Source: Angelakisella sp. (GTDB taxonomy: Bacteria > Bacillota > Clostridia > Oscillospirales > Ruminococcaceae). Taken from it: a stretch of DNA of 14,595 nucleotides. Below the pieces are notes generated by a model. That model searched no databases. It was not told the origin of the DNA and saw nothing but the letters and a program-made list of their open reading frames with translations. Shown here piece after piece: positions 5,425-12,796 of the stretch. The translations under genes were made by a program, and so were the position numbers. Within the stretch, counting starts at the first letter, position 1. Each line of letters starts with the position of its first letter. The stretch spans positions 1-14,595 of the forward strand of contig JAHHSN010000034.1 of assembly GCA_020025195.1 (NCBI GenBank), read 5' to 3'.

Positions 5425-6984
5425 ATGAATTTCCGCGAAGAATTTAACCTTTCGGTGCGTTCCCGCTGCGCGGTGATGTACGTCACCACCAAGGAGGAGG
5501 AGCGTCTCGTTTCCACGGTACGGGACTGCGCCAAGGAGCTTGGCAATGCCAAGGTGGTCAGCTGGGACTTCGCCGCCGGCTTTGACTTTGGAACCGCGGG
5601 CAGCAAGGGGAACCCCATCGCCGTCCTCGACATCATCGCCAAGGACCCCGCCGAGCAGCCCATGATCTACATTCTTAAGGATTACCACCGTTTTCTGGAT
5701 GACAACATGGTTTGCCGGTACCTCAAGAACCTTTCCATCCAGCTCAAGCCCCAGCAGAAAAGCATCCTGATCGTCTCCCCGGTCTATAAGCTGCCGGAGG
5801 AGCTTTCCGCCAATGTGAGTGTTCTGGAATTTGAGCTGCCGACGCTGGATGAGATCCGCGACTTCATCACCAATGTGACCCAGAATGTGGTGGTGGATCT
5901 CAAGGAGAACGAATTCGAGCAGTTCGTCCGCGCCTTCCAGGGTCTTACCATCAATACCATCAAGACCATCCTTTCCAAGGCGCTGGCGAGAAGCGGCAAG
6001 ATCTCCATGAACGATATGGAGCTGGTGCTGGAGGAAAAGAAGCAGGTCATCCGCAAGACCGAGGTGCTGGAGTTCTTCCGGGCCGAGGAGACCATGGGCT
6101 CCATCGGCGGTATGGACGTCCTCAAAAAGTGGATCCTCACCCGCGGCATGGCATTTTCTGAGCGGGCGCAGCAGTTTGGACTTCCTTATCCCAAGGGCGT
6201 CCTCATCGTCGGTATTCAGGGTACCGGCAAATCGCTCTGCGCCAAGGCCATCAGCCAGCAGTGGCATATGCCGCTCCTCCGGCTGGACGTCGGCCGTCTG
6301 ATGGGCAGCTACGTCGGTGAATCCGAGGGACGCACCCGTCAGATGATCCAGATTGCGGAGGCAATGGCCCCCTGCATCCTCTGGATCGATGAGGTGGATA
6401 AGGCGTTCGCCGGGATCGGCGGTCCGCAGGGAGACTCCGGCGCGCAGGCGCGTGTCTTCGGCAGTCTCATCACCTGGATGCAGGAGAAAAAGTCTCCCGT
6501 CTTTATCGTCGCCACCGCCAACAACATCGAGGCGCTGCCCCCTGAGTTCATGCGTAAGGGCCGTTTTGACGAAATCTTCTTCGTCAACCTCCCCACCGAA
6601 AAGGAGCGCACCGAGATCTTCCGTCTGCACATCTCCGCCCGCCGCGACATCGCCGTCCGGAACTTTGACTGCGAGAAGCTGGCCGCGGCGACCAAGGGTT
6701 TTTCCGGCGCCGAGATCGAGCAGGTCATCAACGACGCCATGTTTGTCGCCTTCTCGGAGGAGCGCGACTTTAATACCGAGGATATCCTCACCTGTATCCG
6801 TCATACCATCCCGCTTTCCGTCACCTTCAAGGAGACTATCAACAAGCTGATCGCGTGGGCAGGCAGCGGCCGCGCCCGCATGGCCAGCAGCCAGATGGAG
6901 CTGGAGAGCGAAGAGGACGAGAATCAGCTCTATTACGATTACACAAGCACAGAGGGAGATTCCAATGGCGGAGAGACAAACTGA
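5425..6984 (+). CDS. Ycf46-family AAA+ ATPase
   Basis: This encodes a 519-residue protein of usual Ycf46 length. Residues 1-150 form an alpha/beta domain with RSRCAVMYVTTKEEERLV and an LPTLDEI segment but no Walker A motif, as in Ycf46 proteins. The C-terminal AAA+ module has Walker A GIQGTGKS (263-270, Lys269), Walker B ILWIDEVDK (Asp322, Glu323), sensor ATANN and the second-region-of-homology run RKGRFDEIF with Arg377 and Arg380 as arginine-finger candidates. All key residues are present, so it should hydrolyse ATP, probably as a ring oligomer that remodels proteins. The C-terminal tail is acidic. ATG 5425 has AAGAGGA (5412-5418) six bases upstream. The gene overlaps the propeller gene by 20 bases. 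Ycf46 is best known from cyanobacteria and algal plastids, so its use here beside Hsp70 is unusual. Confidence 0.88.
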   Translation: MNFREEFNLSVRSRCAVMYVTTKEEERLVSTVRDCAKELGNAKVVSWDFAAGFDFGTAGSKGNPIAVLDIIAKDPAEQPMIYILKDYHRFLDDNMVCRYLKNLSIQLKPQQKSILIVSPVYKLPEELSANVSVLEFELPTLDEIRDFITNVTQNVVVDLKENEFEQFVRAFQGLTINTIKTILSKALARSGKISMNDMELVLEEKKQVIRKTEVLEFFRAEETMGSIGGMDVLKKWILTRGMAFSERAQQFGLPYPKGVLIVGIQGTGKSLCAKAISQQWHMPLLRLDVGRLMGSYVGESEGRTRQMIQIAEAMAPCILWIDEVDKAFAGIGGPQGDSGAQARVFGSLITWMQEKKSPVFIVATANNIEALPPEFMRKGRFDEIFFVNLPTEKERTEIFRLHISARRDIAVRNFDCEKLAAATKGFSGAEIEQVINDAMFVAFSEERDFNTEDILTCIRHTIPLSVTFKETINKLIAWAGSGRARMASSQMELESEEDENQLYYDYTSTEGDSNGGETN

Positions 6985-9900
6985 TCTTAGCGGTTACGAC
7001 CGGGTCCTGCTGATCAGCGCGGCGGATCTCAAGACCCGCGCCACCGATTCGCACTTTGACCCGCTGCACCCCGTTTTTTACCGTACCGAGGGCGCCGACC
7101 CTTTTGACTACGCCAACCGCTTCTGCCAGATGCGCCTCACCGAGGAGGGAACCGTAAACCTCCACCGTATGGGGGCGCCGGAGCAGTTTGGAGAGGAGTG
7201 GGAAGCGCTCTTTGAGGCGGTATTGGGCTGGACGGCCCTCACCGATATCCGAATCTATGATTTTAATATGGAAAAAGCCCCCGCGGCCGTGGCGCTCACC
7301 ACCTATGGGCGGGTGCAGGTCTTTGGCGGCTGCGAGGAGTTTCTTCCCGCGCGCTCCTGGCCGGGTGTCACCGCCATCTACTGGGACGTGGACGGTTTCG
7401 GCGCGCTCTGCGAGGACGACGTCTTCCGCGCGGTGGGCGGCCTTAAGGAGCTTTCCGGAACCGATGAGGTGGAGGAGGTTGCCTGCTCGGCACTGCCCGG
7501 GCACTGCAGTCCCATTGCCTATCTGCTCCAGAAGAACGGCACGGTCTCGCTTTTTGACCGTAAGAACCACACCGTCACCCGCCCCCGGGAGCGGGTCCAG
7601 CAGATCTCTCTTGTCAAATACAATCCCTACGGGGTGAGCACATGGGTTGCCCTCAGCAAAATTACCGGGCGCTTCCTCTGTTCGGAACCGAGGGACTCCA
7701 TCTCCGCCGATTTTTTCGGGGGAGACTATACCGATATCATAGCGCCCAACCGCTTTCGCCAGAAGATCCGCGCGATCGCGGCGGTCCCGCGCAAGTATCT
7801 TGCCGTTCTTTATGAGAACGGCTATTTGCGCGTCTTCGGCGCCGGCTATAACAGCGGCGACATCCTCTGCGAGGACGTGGAGGCCATCGAGCTTTCGGAG
7901 GATGAGCTGATCGCCTACCTCCCCAGCGACCTTTCCTACGCCCCCGCCATCGAATTCGATGAGGATGACGGCGACCTTGCGAACGCGCTCTGCAGCGTGG
8001 AGCTGGGCGCCCCCGTCGATCTGGAGGCGGCCTGCGGGCTTCTCCGGGAGCGGGTGGACGGCTGGATCGCGGCCGAAAAGAACGCGGTGCGGGAGCCGCT
8101 CAAAAAGATCATCGCCACCCGCCGCAATTCCTATTACATCTATTTTCTTTTTGAGGACGGGACGGTCCGTTCCGAGCTCCTCACCTATACCGGACACAGC
8201 GGCTTTGGGGAAAATGAGGTCTCGGGCTGGCAGAACGTCCGGGAGATCTACCCCGGGCGCTTCCAGACCCTCGCGCTTACCTGTGACGGGCGGGCGCTGG
8301 CGGCGGGCTGCGGCTATGGCGAGCCCTATCATCTGGAGGACTGGAAGGAGCTTGTTGCCCTGCGCCAGAGCGGCGGCCTCGCGGCGGGTCTCAAAGCGGA
8401 CGGCACCGTGGTGGCACAGCGCGCCGATGTGGGACTTTCGATCCCCGGCGTCGCCCGGTGGCAGGATATTGTCCAGATTGAGCTGGGGGAGGATTACCTC
8501 GTCGGGCTTAAAAAGGACGGCACCGTCGTCGCGGCGGGGAACGATTCCCTGGCCGAGCTTCCCTTCTGGCACTGGCAGGGCATAAAAAAGATCGCCGTGG
8601 CGGAGGAGGTCATCGCGGGCCTCACCGAGGACGGCCGGGTGCTGACCGCCGGCAAGTCCTTCCGCGTGCCGCTGAAGGGCGTGGAGGACTGGCGGAATAT
8701 CCGGGATCTCATCGCCTTCCAGAACGGCGGCACCATCCTCATGGGACTCACGGAGGACGGCCGCGCCCTCACCGCGGGCCGCTGGAACAACCAGAGCTTT
8801 TCCTCGGAGGACACCCTTGACCATGAGAAGTGGTCGGGCCTTACCCGCATCTGGCAGGACGGTTACTACCTTCTGGGAGAAAAGAAGGACGGCTCCCTCA
8901 TCTATGAAAGCTCTCCGACCGAACGCGCGGGCGATCCCCCGCAGGATGAGCACATCACCGACTGGTCGGATATCACCCAATACATTATCGGCGGGGAATA
9001 TCTCCTGGCCATGCGAAGGGACGGTACCGTTGCCTGGGAGGGCGCGCGCCGCCGCCGGGAAAAGCTCGCCGTGACCCGGGGCTGGAGAAACATCACCCAG
9101 TGCATCCTCTGGAACAACGCCGGGGGACGCAGCAACGCCCTGGCCGTGGATCGAAACGGACAGCTCTACTCCGATATGGTGGCGTCCGGATTTAACGCGA
9201 AGGAGCATCAGAGCCGCATCGACGCCTTCTTCGGTGACTTTACCGGTGTCAAAAAGCTGCTCCTCTTTATGCCGTTCCTCGCGGTGCTGCATGAAACCAC
9301 CCTTTCCTTCATCTATTTACCGGAGGGGAAGCTCGCGCGGATCGACCTGCCCGATGTGGAGGACGTTCTTTCCGCCGAGGAGGGCGAGACCATCGTGGTC
9401 ACCTTTACCGACGGGCGGGTCCGCTCCTTCGGCAGCACCCTTTATTCCAGTGAGATCGATTTTTCCTCCACCGAGGTGCGCTTCTACGGCGACCGTACCG
9501 AGTACACCGAGGAGGGCAAGGATCAGGACCCCTTCCGCCACTTTGAGGGCATTATCGGGGTCGATCCCACGGGTTCTCCCTTTGTGCTCTCTCCCCGCAA
9601 CCACCGGGAAAGCGAAAACTATTATAAGCTTCAGGATCTTTTGCGCCTCGATAAGATCGAGGGGGCGGTCTCCATTGAACCGCTCGGGGATCTTCTTATG
9701 CTGGACGGCACCTGCCGCTCCAAGCGCGGCGACCTCTTTGCCAAGTGGGTCGGCATCCGTCAGCTTTCCAGCTGCTTTACCCACGCCATCGGTGTCACCA
9801 CCTTCAATACCGTGGTGGTCAAGGGCGACGGAGAATACGGCAGCTGCTCGGTGGACGCCTACATGGGCGTGAGTCAGGCGTTCAGCCTCCCGCACGCGAC

Positions 9901-10273
9901 GGTGCTGCTCCTCGATAACGGAACGCTTATCTCCCTCTGTGAGAAGCTTTCCGAGACTCCCTATGAGCCGCTCCCCGTTACCAAGGGCGTCTCCATGCTC
10001 GCCAAAACGAATGGTTATTTTGCTATCCTTACCAAGGAGGGCGAGCTCTGGTACTGCGAGGCGCAGGCGTTTGCCGATAAGATCCGGTGGCGGGGCAGCT
10101 CCGAGTATTACACCCGTCCGTGGGGACCTTGGAAAAAGCTCTGTGACGATGCCTACCGCATGACAGTGACCGGCGAGTCCATCCGGGTGTTCCGACGGGA
10201 GAAGGGTTTCTCCTATATGGAGCCGACCTTGGAGCAGAACACCCTCACCGGCTATGAGCCGACTCTCGGCTGA
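6965..10273 (+). CDS. Giant RCC1-like beta-propeller protein
   Basis: This encodes a 1102-residue protein without signal peptide or membrane segment, so probably cytosolic. It is built from repeats of the RCC1 type, in which a strand ends 'GLKxDGTVVAxG' and is followed by 'W.DI..I'. The clearest copies lie at about residues 435-730: GLKADGTVVAQ, GLKKDGTVVAAG, GLTEDGRVLTAG, GLTEDGRALTAG, GEKKDGSLIY and AMRRDGTVAWEG. More divergent copies are seen near 100-160, 187, 280, 390, 765, 980 and 1020, so it may form two or three propellers. RCC1-like propellers are protein-binding platforms; a catalytic role is not evident. The start overlaps the Ycf46 gene by 20 bases and has GAGGGAG (6952-6958) upstream, so translation is coupled. 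It may be the scaffold or client receptor of the machine. Confidence 0.82.
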   Translation: MAERQTDLSGYDRVLLISAADLKTRATDSHFDPLHPVFYRTEGADPFDYANRFCQMRLTEEGTVNLHRMGAPEQFGEEWEALFEAVLGWTALTDIRIYDFNMEKAPAAVALTTYGRVQVFGGCEEFLPARSWPGVTAIYWDVDGFGALCEDDVFRAVGGLKELSGTDEVEEVACSALPGHCSPIAYLLQKNGTVSLFDRKNHTVTRPRERVQQISLVKYNPYGVSTWVALSKITGRFLCSEPRDSISADFFGGDYTDIIAPNRFRQKIRAIAAVPRKYLAVLYENGYLRVFGAGYNSGDILCEDVEAIELSEDELIAYLPSDLSYAPAIEFDEDDGDLANALCSVELGAPVDLEAACGLLRERVDGWIAAEKNAVREPLKKIIATRRNSYYIYFLFEDGTVRSELLTYTGHSGFGENEVSGWQNVREIYPGRFQTLALTCDGRALAAGCGYGEPYHLEDWKELVALRQSGGLAAGLKADGTVVAQRADVGLSIPGVARWQDIVQIELGEDYLVGLKKDGTVVAAGNDSLAELPFWHWQGIKKIAVAEEVIAGLTEDGRVLTAGKSFRVPLKGVEDWRNIRDLIAFQNGGTILMGLTEDGRALTAGRWNNQSFSSEDTLDHEKWSGLTRIWQDGYYLLGEKKDGSLIYESSPTERAGDPPQDEHITDWSDITQYIIGGEYLLAMRRDGTVAWEGARRRREKLAVTRGWRNITQCILWNNAGGRSNALAVDRNGQLYSDMVASGFNAKEHQSRIDAFFGDFTGVKKLLLFMPFLAVLHETTLSFIYLPEGKLARIDLPDVEDVLSAEEGETIVVTFTDGRVRSFGSTLYSSEIDFSSTEVRFYGDRTEYTEEGKDQDPFRHFEGIIGVDPTGSPFVLSPRNHRESENYYKLQDLLRLDKIEGAVSIEPLGDLLMLDGTCRSKRGDLFAKWVGIRQLSSCFTHAIGVTTFNTVVVKGDGEYGSCSVDAYMGVSQAFSLPHATVLLLDNGTLISLCEKLSETPYEPLPVTKGVSMLAKTNGYFAILTKEGELWYCEAQAFADKIRWRGSSEYYTRPWGPWKKLCDDAYRMTVTGESIRVFRREKGFSYMEPTLEQNTLTGYEPTLG

Positions 10274-10292
10274 GAAAAGCCTATAAAATTCG

Positions 10293-10310
10293 GCGCCGCG
10301 CGGCGCTTTT
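10293..10310 (+). promoter_or_regulatory. GC-rich palindrome with T run before the GrpE-like gene
   Basis: GCGCCGCGCGGCGC (10293-10306) is a perfect 14-base palindrome followed by TTTT and then directly by the GAGGAGGA ribosome binding site (10311-10318). The stem is short and the T run only four bases, so it would at best be a weak terminator. It could lower expression of the chaperone pair relative to the upstream genes or protect mRNA ends after cleavage. Confidence 0.4.
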
Positions 10311-10324
10311 GAGGAGGAATACCC

Positions 10325-10825
10325 ATGGGACTTAAGGATCTATTCCAAAGCCAGAAAACCATCAGAGAGCTTCGCGGCGAGGTGGCGTCTCTCACCCGCC
10401 AGCAGGAGCAGGCCTGCCGCCGGCTGGAAAGCTCGGAGGAGACCGCCGCCAACGTGAAAAAAGAGGTGGAACGGCAGGAGCAGAACCGTGCCTGTGACAT
10501 GGAGCTGGAACGTGCCCGCATCGAGCGGGAGCTTTTCACGGTGCTGGAGCCGCTGCTTTTAAGCCTCCCGACCGCAAGAGAGGCAATCCGCAAAAACCCG
10601 GAGCTTCTCGCCCGTGATATGATCGGGATGTTCCGTCCCGTGGAGGACTTTGCCGAGGCGCTGGGTCTTTCGGTCATCGGGGAGGTGGGGAAGGAGACCC
10701 CCTATGACAGCACCCTCCACGACTCCGCCAATGCCTTAGAGCCCGGCGCGCCGGTACGCATCGTCACCGTGGGTTACTGCCGCGGTGAGGAAATCTGGAT
10801 CAAAGCTAGAGTAAAGGAACTGTGA
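10325..10825 (+). CDS. GrpE-like protein, putative exchange factor for the adjacent Hsp70
   Basis: This encodes a 166-residue protein with the domain plan of GrpE. Residues 8-75 form a long charged coiled coil (RELRGEVASLTRQQEQACRR and onward), a short helical part follows (76-118), and the C-terminal beta part YDSTLHDSANALEPGAPVRI to VGYCRGEEIWIKARVKEL lines up with the GrpE end 'F.P..HEAV....PG.V..V.QKGY.L..R.IRPA.V.V'. GrpE binds Hsp70 and opens its nucleotide cleft so that ADP leaves. The usual GrpE residues are much changed, so a sequence search may label it only as hypothetical. It has a strong GAGGAGGA site six bases before ATG 10325. The Hsp70-like gene starts one base after its stop, which supports a dedicated pair. 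The GrpE assignment is my inference from motif order, length and position. Confidence 0.65.
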   Translation: MGLKDLFQSQKTIRELRGEVASLTRQQEQACRRLESSEETAANVKKEVERQEQNRACDMELERARIERELFTVLEPLLLSLPTAREAIRKNPELLARDMIGMFRPVEDFAEALGLSVIGEVGKETPYDSTLHDSANALEPGAPVRIVTVGYCRGEEIWIKARVKEL

Positions 10826-10826
10826 T

Positions 10827-12377
10827 ATGGAACGCTACGCCATCGATTTCGGAACCAGCAATACCGTCGTTTCCCGCTGGAACTTTGCCAAGGAACAGCC
10901 GGAGACCCTCACCTTTCCGGGGATCAGTACCCTGCCCACGGGCGCTATGCCGCCCGTTGTGCCGTCTGTCCTCTACCACCGGGGGGAAAATGAATTCCTC
11001 TGCGGCTATGAGGTGACCTCCCGCGGCCTTGACGACATCCACAGCAGCCGCTATTTCTGGGGCTTCAAGCGGGGACTTCTGCACATGACCTCCCTCTTTG
11101 CCGACCGGGAGCATGAATTCTCGGATGACAACATCGCCCGCCGGTTTCTGGACCGTGTTCTGGGGGAGCTTTCCATCAATAAGGACTCCACCGTTACCTT
11201 CACGGCGCCGGTCAATGCCTTCGATACCTACCGGGAGTGGATCTCCGCCTACTTTACCGAGCGCCACCCCGAGACCCCCTATAAGATCATCGACGAGTCG
11301 GTCGCGGCAGCCATCTCCTATGGCTCCACCCGCGCGGGCTCGGTCATCTGCGTGGTGGACTTCGGCGGCGGCACGCTGGATGTTTCGGTGGTGCGGATGC
11401 CGGAATCCTTTGCCGACTCCGGCACCAACGTCGCGACGCAGGGACGTGTCCTCGGCAAGAGCGGCACCTTCCTCGGCGGCAACGACATCGACCGCTGGAT
11501 GCTCACTGACCTCTTAAAGCGTGCCGGCATCGAGGAATCGGAGTGCGAGGAGGTGCTTCCGCAGCTCCTCATGCTGGCCCGGCAGATCAAGGAGGAGCTT
11601 TCCGCAGGGCATGAGAGCAGCCGCACCTTCTTTGACGCGGAGCACTTCAAGACCTATGAGTTCCACTATACCGTGGATGACCTCCTCGACCTTCTGGATG
11701 AGCATGATTTCTTTGTCACCATGAACGACGTTATCAACAACGCTGTCAACATGGCGGAGGCGAACGGCGTCCCGAGAAGCGGTATCGAGCGTGTGCTTCT
11801 GGTGGGCGGCACCTGCCTCATCCCCGCCGTACAGCGCAACATCCGCGGGGTCTTCGGCAAGGAACGTGTGCTTTGCCACACCCCCTTTGAGGCGGTCTCG
11901 CACGGCGCCCTCGCCTTCGCGATGGGCCTCAATCTTGTGGACTTCATCCAGCATTCCTATGCTATCCGCTATCTGGATTCCGCCACCAAAGAGCCTCGCT
12001 ATAAGGTTATCTTCAAGGCGGGGAGCGAATACCCCAGCCAGCACCCCGTGGTGCTGACCCTCTCGTCCTCCTTCCGGAATCAGAAGGCCATCGAGCTGAT
12101 GCTGGCGGAAATCGAGCACAAGAGGATGGGGCTGGTCTCCTTTGACGCGCAGGGACGCTTCAATTCCGTGACGGATACCTCCGACACGGTGCGTCTTCTC
12201 AACTACTCCAAGAACTCCGCCGTCATCGCCAAGCTTACCCCGCCTGGCACGCCGCTGGATAAGCGGCTCAATGTCAGCTTCTCCATCAATGCCCGGAAAG
12301 AGCTGACCGCCACCGTGCATGATAATGTGACCGGCAAGGATATTTATGTGGATATGCCGCTGGTGGCCCTTCAGTAG
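10827..12377 (+). CDS. Hsp70/DnaK-like ATPase without C-terminal lid
   Basis: This encodes a 516-residue Hsp70-family protein. The nucleotide-binding domain covers about residues 1-370: phosphate-1 motif IDFGTSNT (6-13), FKRGL (80-84) where DnaK carries its catalytic lysine (Lys81 here), DESVAAAISYG (156-166), phosphate-2 VVDFGGGTLDVSVV (176-189), LGGNDID (216-222) and adenosine motif VLLVGGTCLIPAVQ (323-336). All ATPase motifs are intact. Residues 375-516 look like a reduced beta-type substrate-binding domain. DnaK is about 630 residues; the helical lid and its tail are absent. This suggests a specialised chaperone or regulatory Hsp70 rather than the general DnaK. No J-domain gene is nearby, but a GrpE-like gene is one base upstream. 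ATG 10827 has AAAGGA (10813-10818) upstream. It is the last gene of the operon. Confidence 0.88.
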   Translation: MERYAIDFGTSNTVVSRWNFAKEQPETLTFPGISTLPTGAMPPVVPSVLYHRGENEFLCGYEVTSRGLDDIHSSRYFWGFKRGLLHMTSLFADREHEFSDDNIARRFLDRVLGELSINKDSTVTFTAPVNAFDTYREWISAYFTERHPETPYKIIDESVAAAISYGSTRAGSVICVVDFGGGTLDVSVVRMPESFADSGTNVATQGRVLGKSGTFLGGNDIDRWMLTDLLKRAGIEESECEEVLPQLLMLARQIKEELSAGHESSRTFFDAEHFKTYEFHYTVDDLLDLLDEHDFFVTMNDVINNAVNMAEANGVPRSGIERVLLVGGTCLIPAVQRNIRGVFGKERVLCHTPFEAVSHGALAFAMGLNLVDFIQHSYAIRYLDSATKEPRYKVIFKAGSEYPSQHPVVLTLSSSFRNQKAIELMLAEIEHKRMGLVSFDAQGRFNSVTDTSDTVRLLNYSKNSAVIAKLTPPGTPLDKRLNVSFSINARKELTATVHDNVTGKDIYVDMPLVALQ

Positions 12378-12394
12378 GATATAACTTTCTGTAC

Positions 12395-12432
12395 AAAACG
12401 CCCTTGAGAGCCGTACACTCTCGGGCGTTTTT
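12395..12432 (+). terminator. Strong intrinsic terminator ending the operon
   Basis: AAAACGCCC (12395-12403) pairs with GGGCGTTTT (12423-12431), and inside this GAGAG (12406-12410) pairs with CTCTC (12418-12422), leaving a two-base bulge and a seven-base loop. The descending arm ends in TTTTT (12428-12432). It lies 18 bases after the Hsp70-like stop codon and closes the operon. Confidence 0.9.
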
Positions 12433-12453
12433 GTTAATTTGTAGAGAATTTAA

Positions 12454-12500
12454 CGAAGACTGTGATTATGACAGCCTTCGACAATTACAATCAGTATAAT
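12454..12500 (+). promoter_or_regulatory. Inverted repeat plus TATAAT box upstream of the 72-residue gene
   Basis: CGAAGACTGT (12454-12463) and ACAGCCTTCG (12471-12480) form an inverted repeat with one mismatch and a 7-base spacer. A perfect -10 box TATAAT follows at 12495-12500, but no good -35 box lies 16-18 bases before it; that region overlaps the repeat. This is the arrangement expected of a promoter helped by a DNA-bound activator, or the repeat may act as an RNA hairpin. It is a candidate only. Confidence 0.35.
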
Positions 12501-12532
12501 GAAATTAGCATCGAGAAAGGAAGTGCAAAGCG

Positions 12533-12751
12533 ATGAATAAATCAATAATCATGAAGAATATAGCACTTGGAGTCGAGTGGAACTGGTGGAAGGTGAAGTG
12601 CTGGAAAACCGCGGCCCGGATTCTGAGACGCCGGGAGACTTTGCGGTGGGAGCGTCTCCATCTCAAGCTGATCCATCGGATGGAGGATGCCAAACGCCGC
12701 GCCCGGGAACTGCAGAGGATCTATAACATCATCTATTTTGAGGAGTACTGA
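12533..12751 (+). CDS. Small basic protein of unknown function
   Basis: This encodes a 72-residue protein that I do not recognise. It is strongly basic, with a tryptophan-rich N-terminal part (VEWNWWKVKCWK, residues 14-25) and a charged helical stretch RILRRRETLRWERLHLKLIH and MEDAKRRARELQRIYN; it ends in the acidic FEEY. There is no signal peptide or membrane segment. The ATG at 12533 has GAAAGGAA (12515-12522) upstream, with ten bases between; a second in-frame ATG at 12551 is less likely. The gene lies between two terminators and so forms its own transcript. A nucleic-acid-binding or ribosome-associated role would fit the charge, but that is only a guess. Codon use of the helical part (many CGC and CGG) agrees with the neighbours, which supports a real gene. 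Confidence 0.6.
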   Translation: MNKSIIMKNIALGVEWNWWKVKCWKTAARILRRRETLRWERLHLKLIHRMEDAKRRARELQRIYNIIYFEEY

Positions 12752-12759
12752 GTACATAA

Positions 12760-12789
12760 AAAAAGAGAGCCGCAAGCGGCTCTCTTTTT
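12760..12789. terminator. Bidirectional intrinsic terminator between the small gene and RNase J
   Basis: AAAAAGAGAGCCG (12760-12772) pairs perfectly with CGGCTCTCTTTTT (12777-12789) around a four-base loop CAAG. Both strands end in a T run, so it serves the convergent small gene (stop at 12749-12751) and the RNase J gene (stop at 12797-12799). Confidence 0.92.
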
Positions 12790-12796
12790 GCTTCAG

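Noticed and set aside
5377..6804. Minus-strand open frame of about 475 codons opposite the Ycf46 gene
   Set aside because: It is a shadow of the AAA+ gene with long runs of Asp, His, Gly and Leu and no conserved motif.
8380..8780. DNA-level repeats such as GACGGCACCGT in the propeller gene, considered as a repeat array
   Set aside because: They are explained by the repeated DGTV protein motif; spacing varies and the DNA between is not repeated, so they are not CRISPR or tandem repeats.
6839..9292. Long minus-strand open frame opposite the AAA+ and propeller genes (about 817 codons)
   Set aside because: The plus-strand genes carry Walker motifs and RCC1 repeats. The antisense translation is low in recognisable motifs and arises from high third-position GC.
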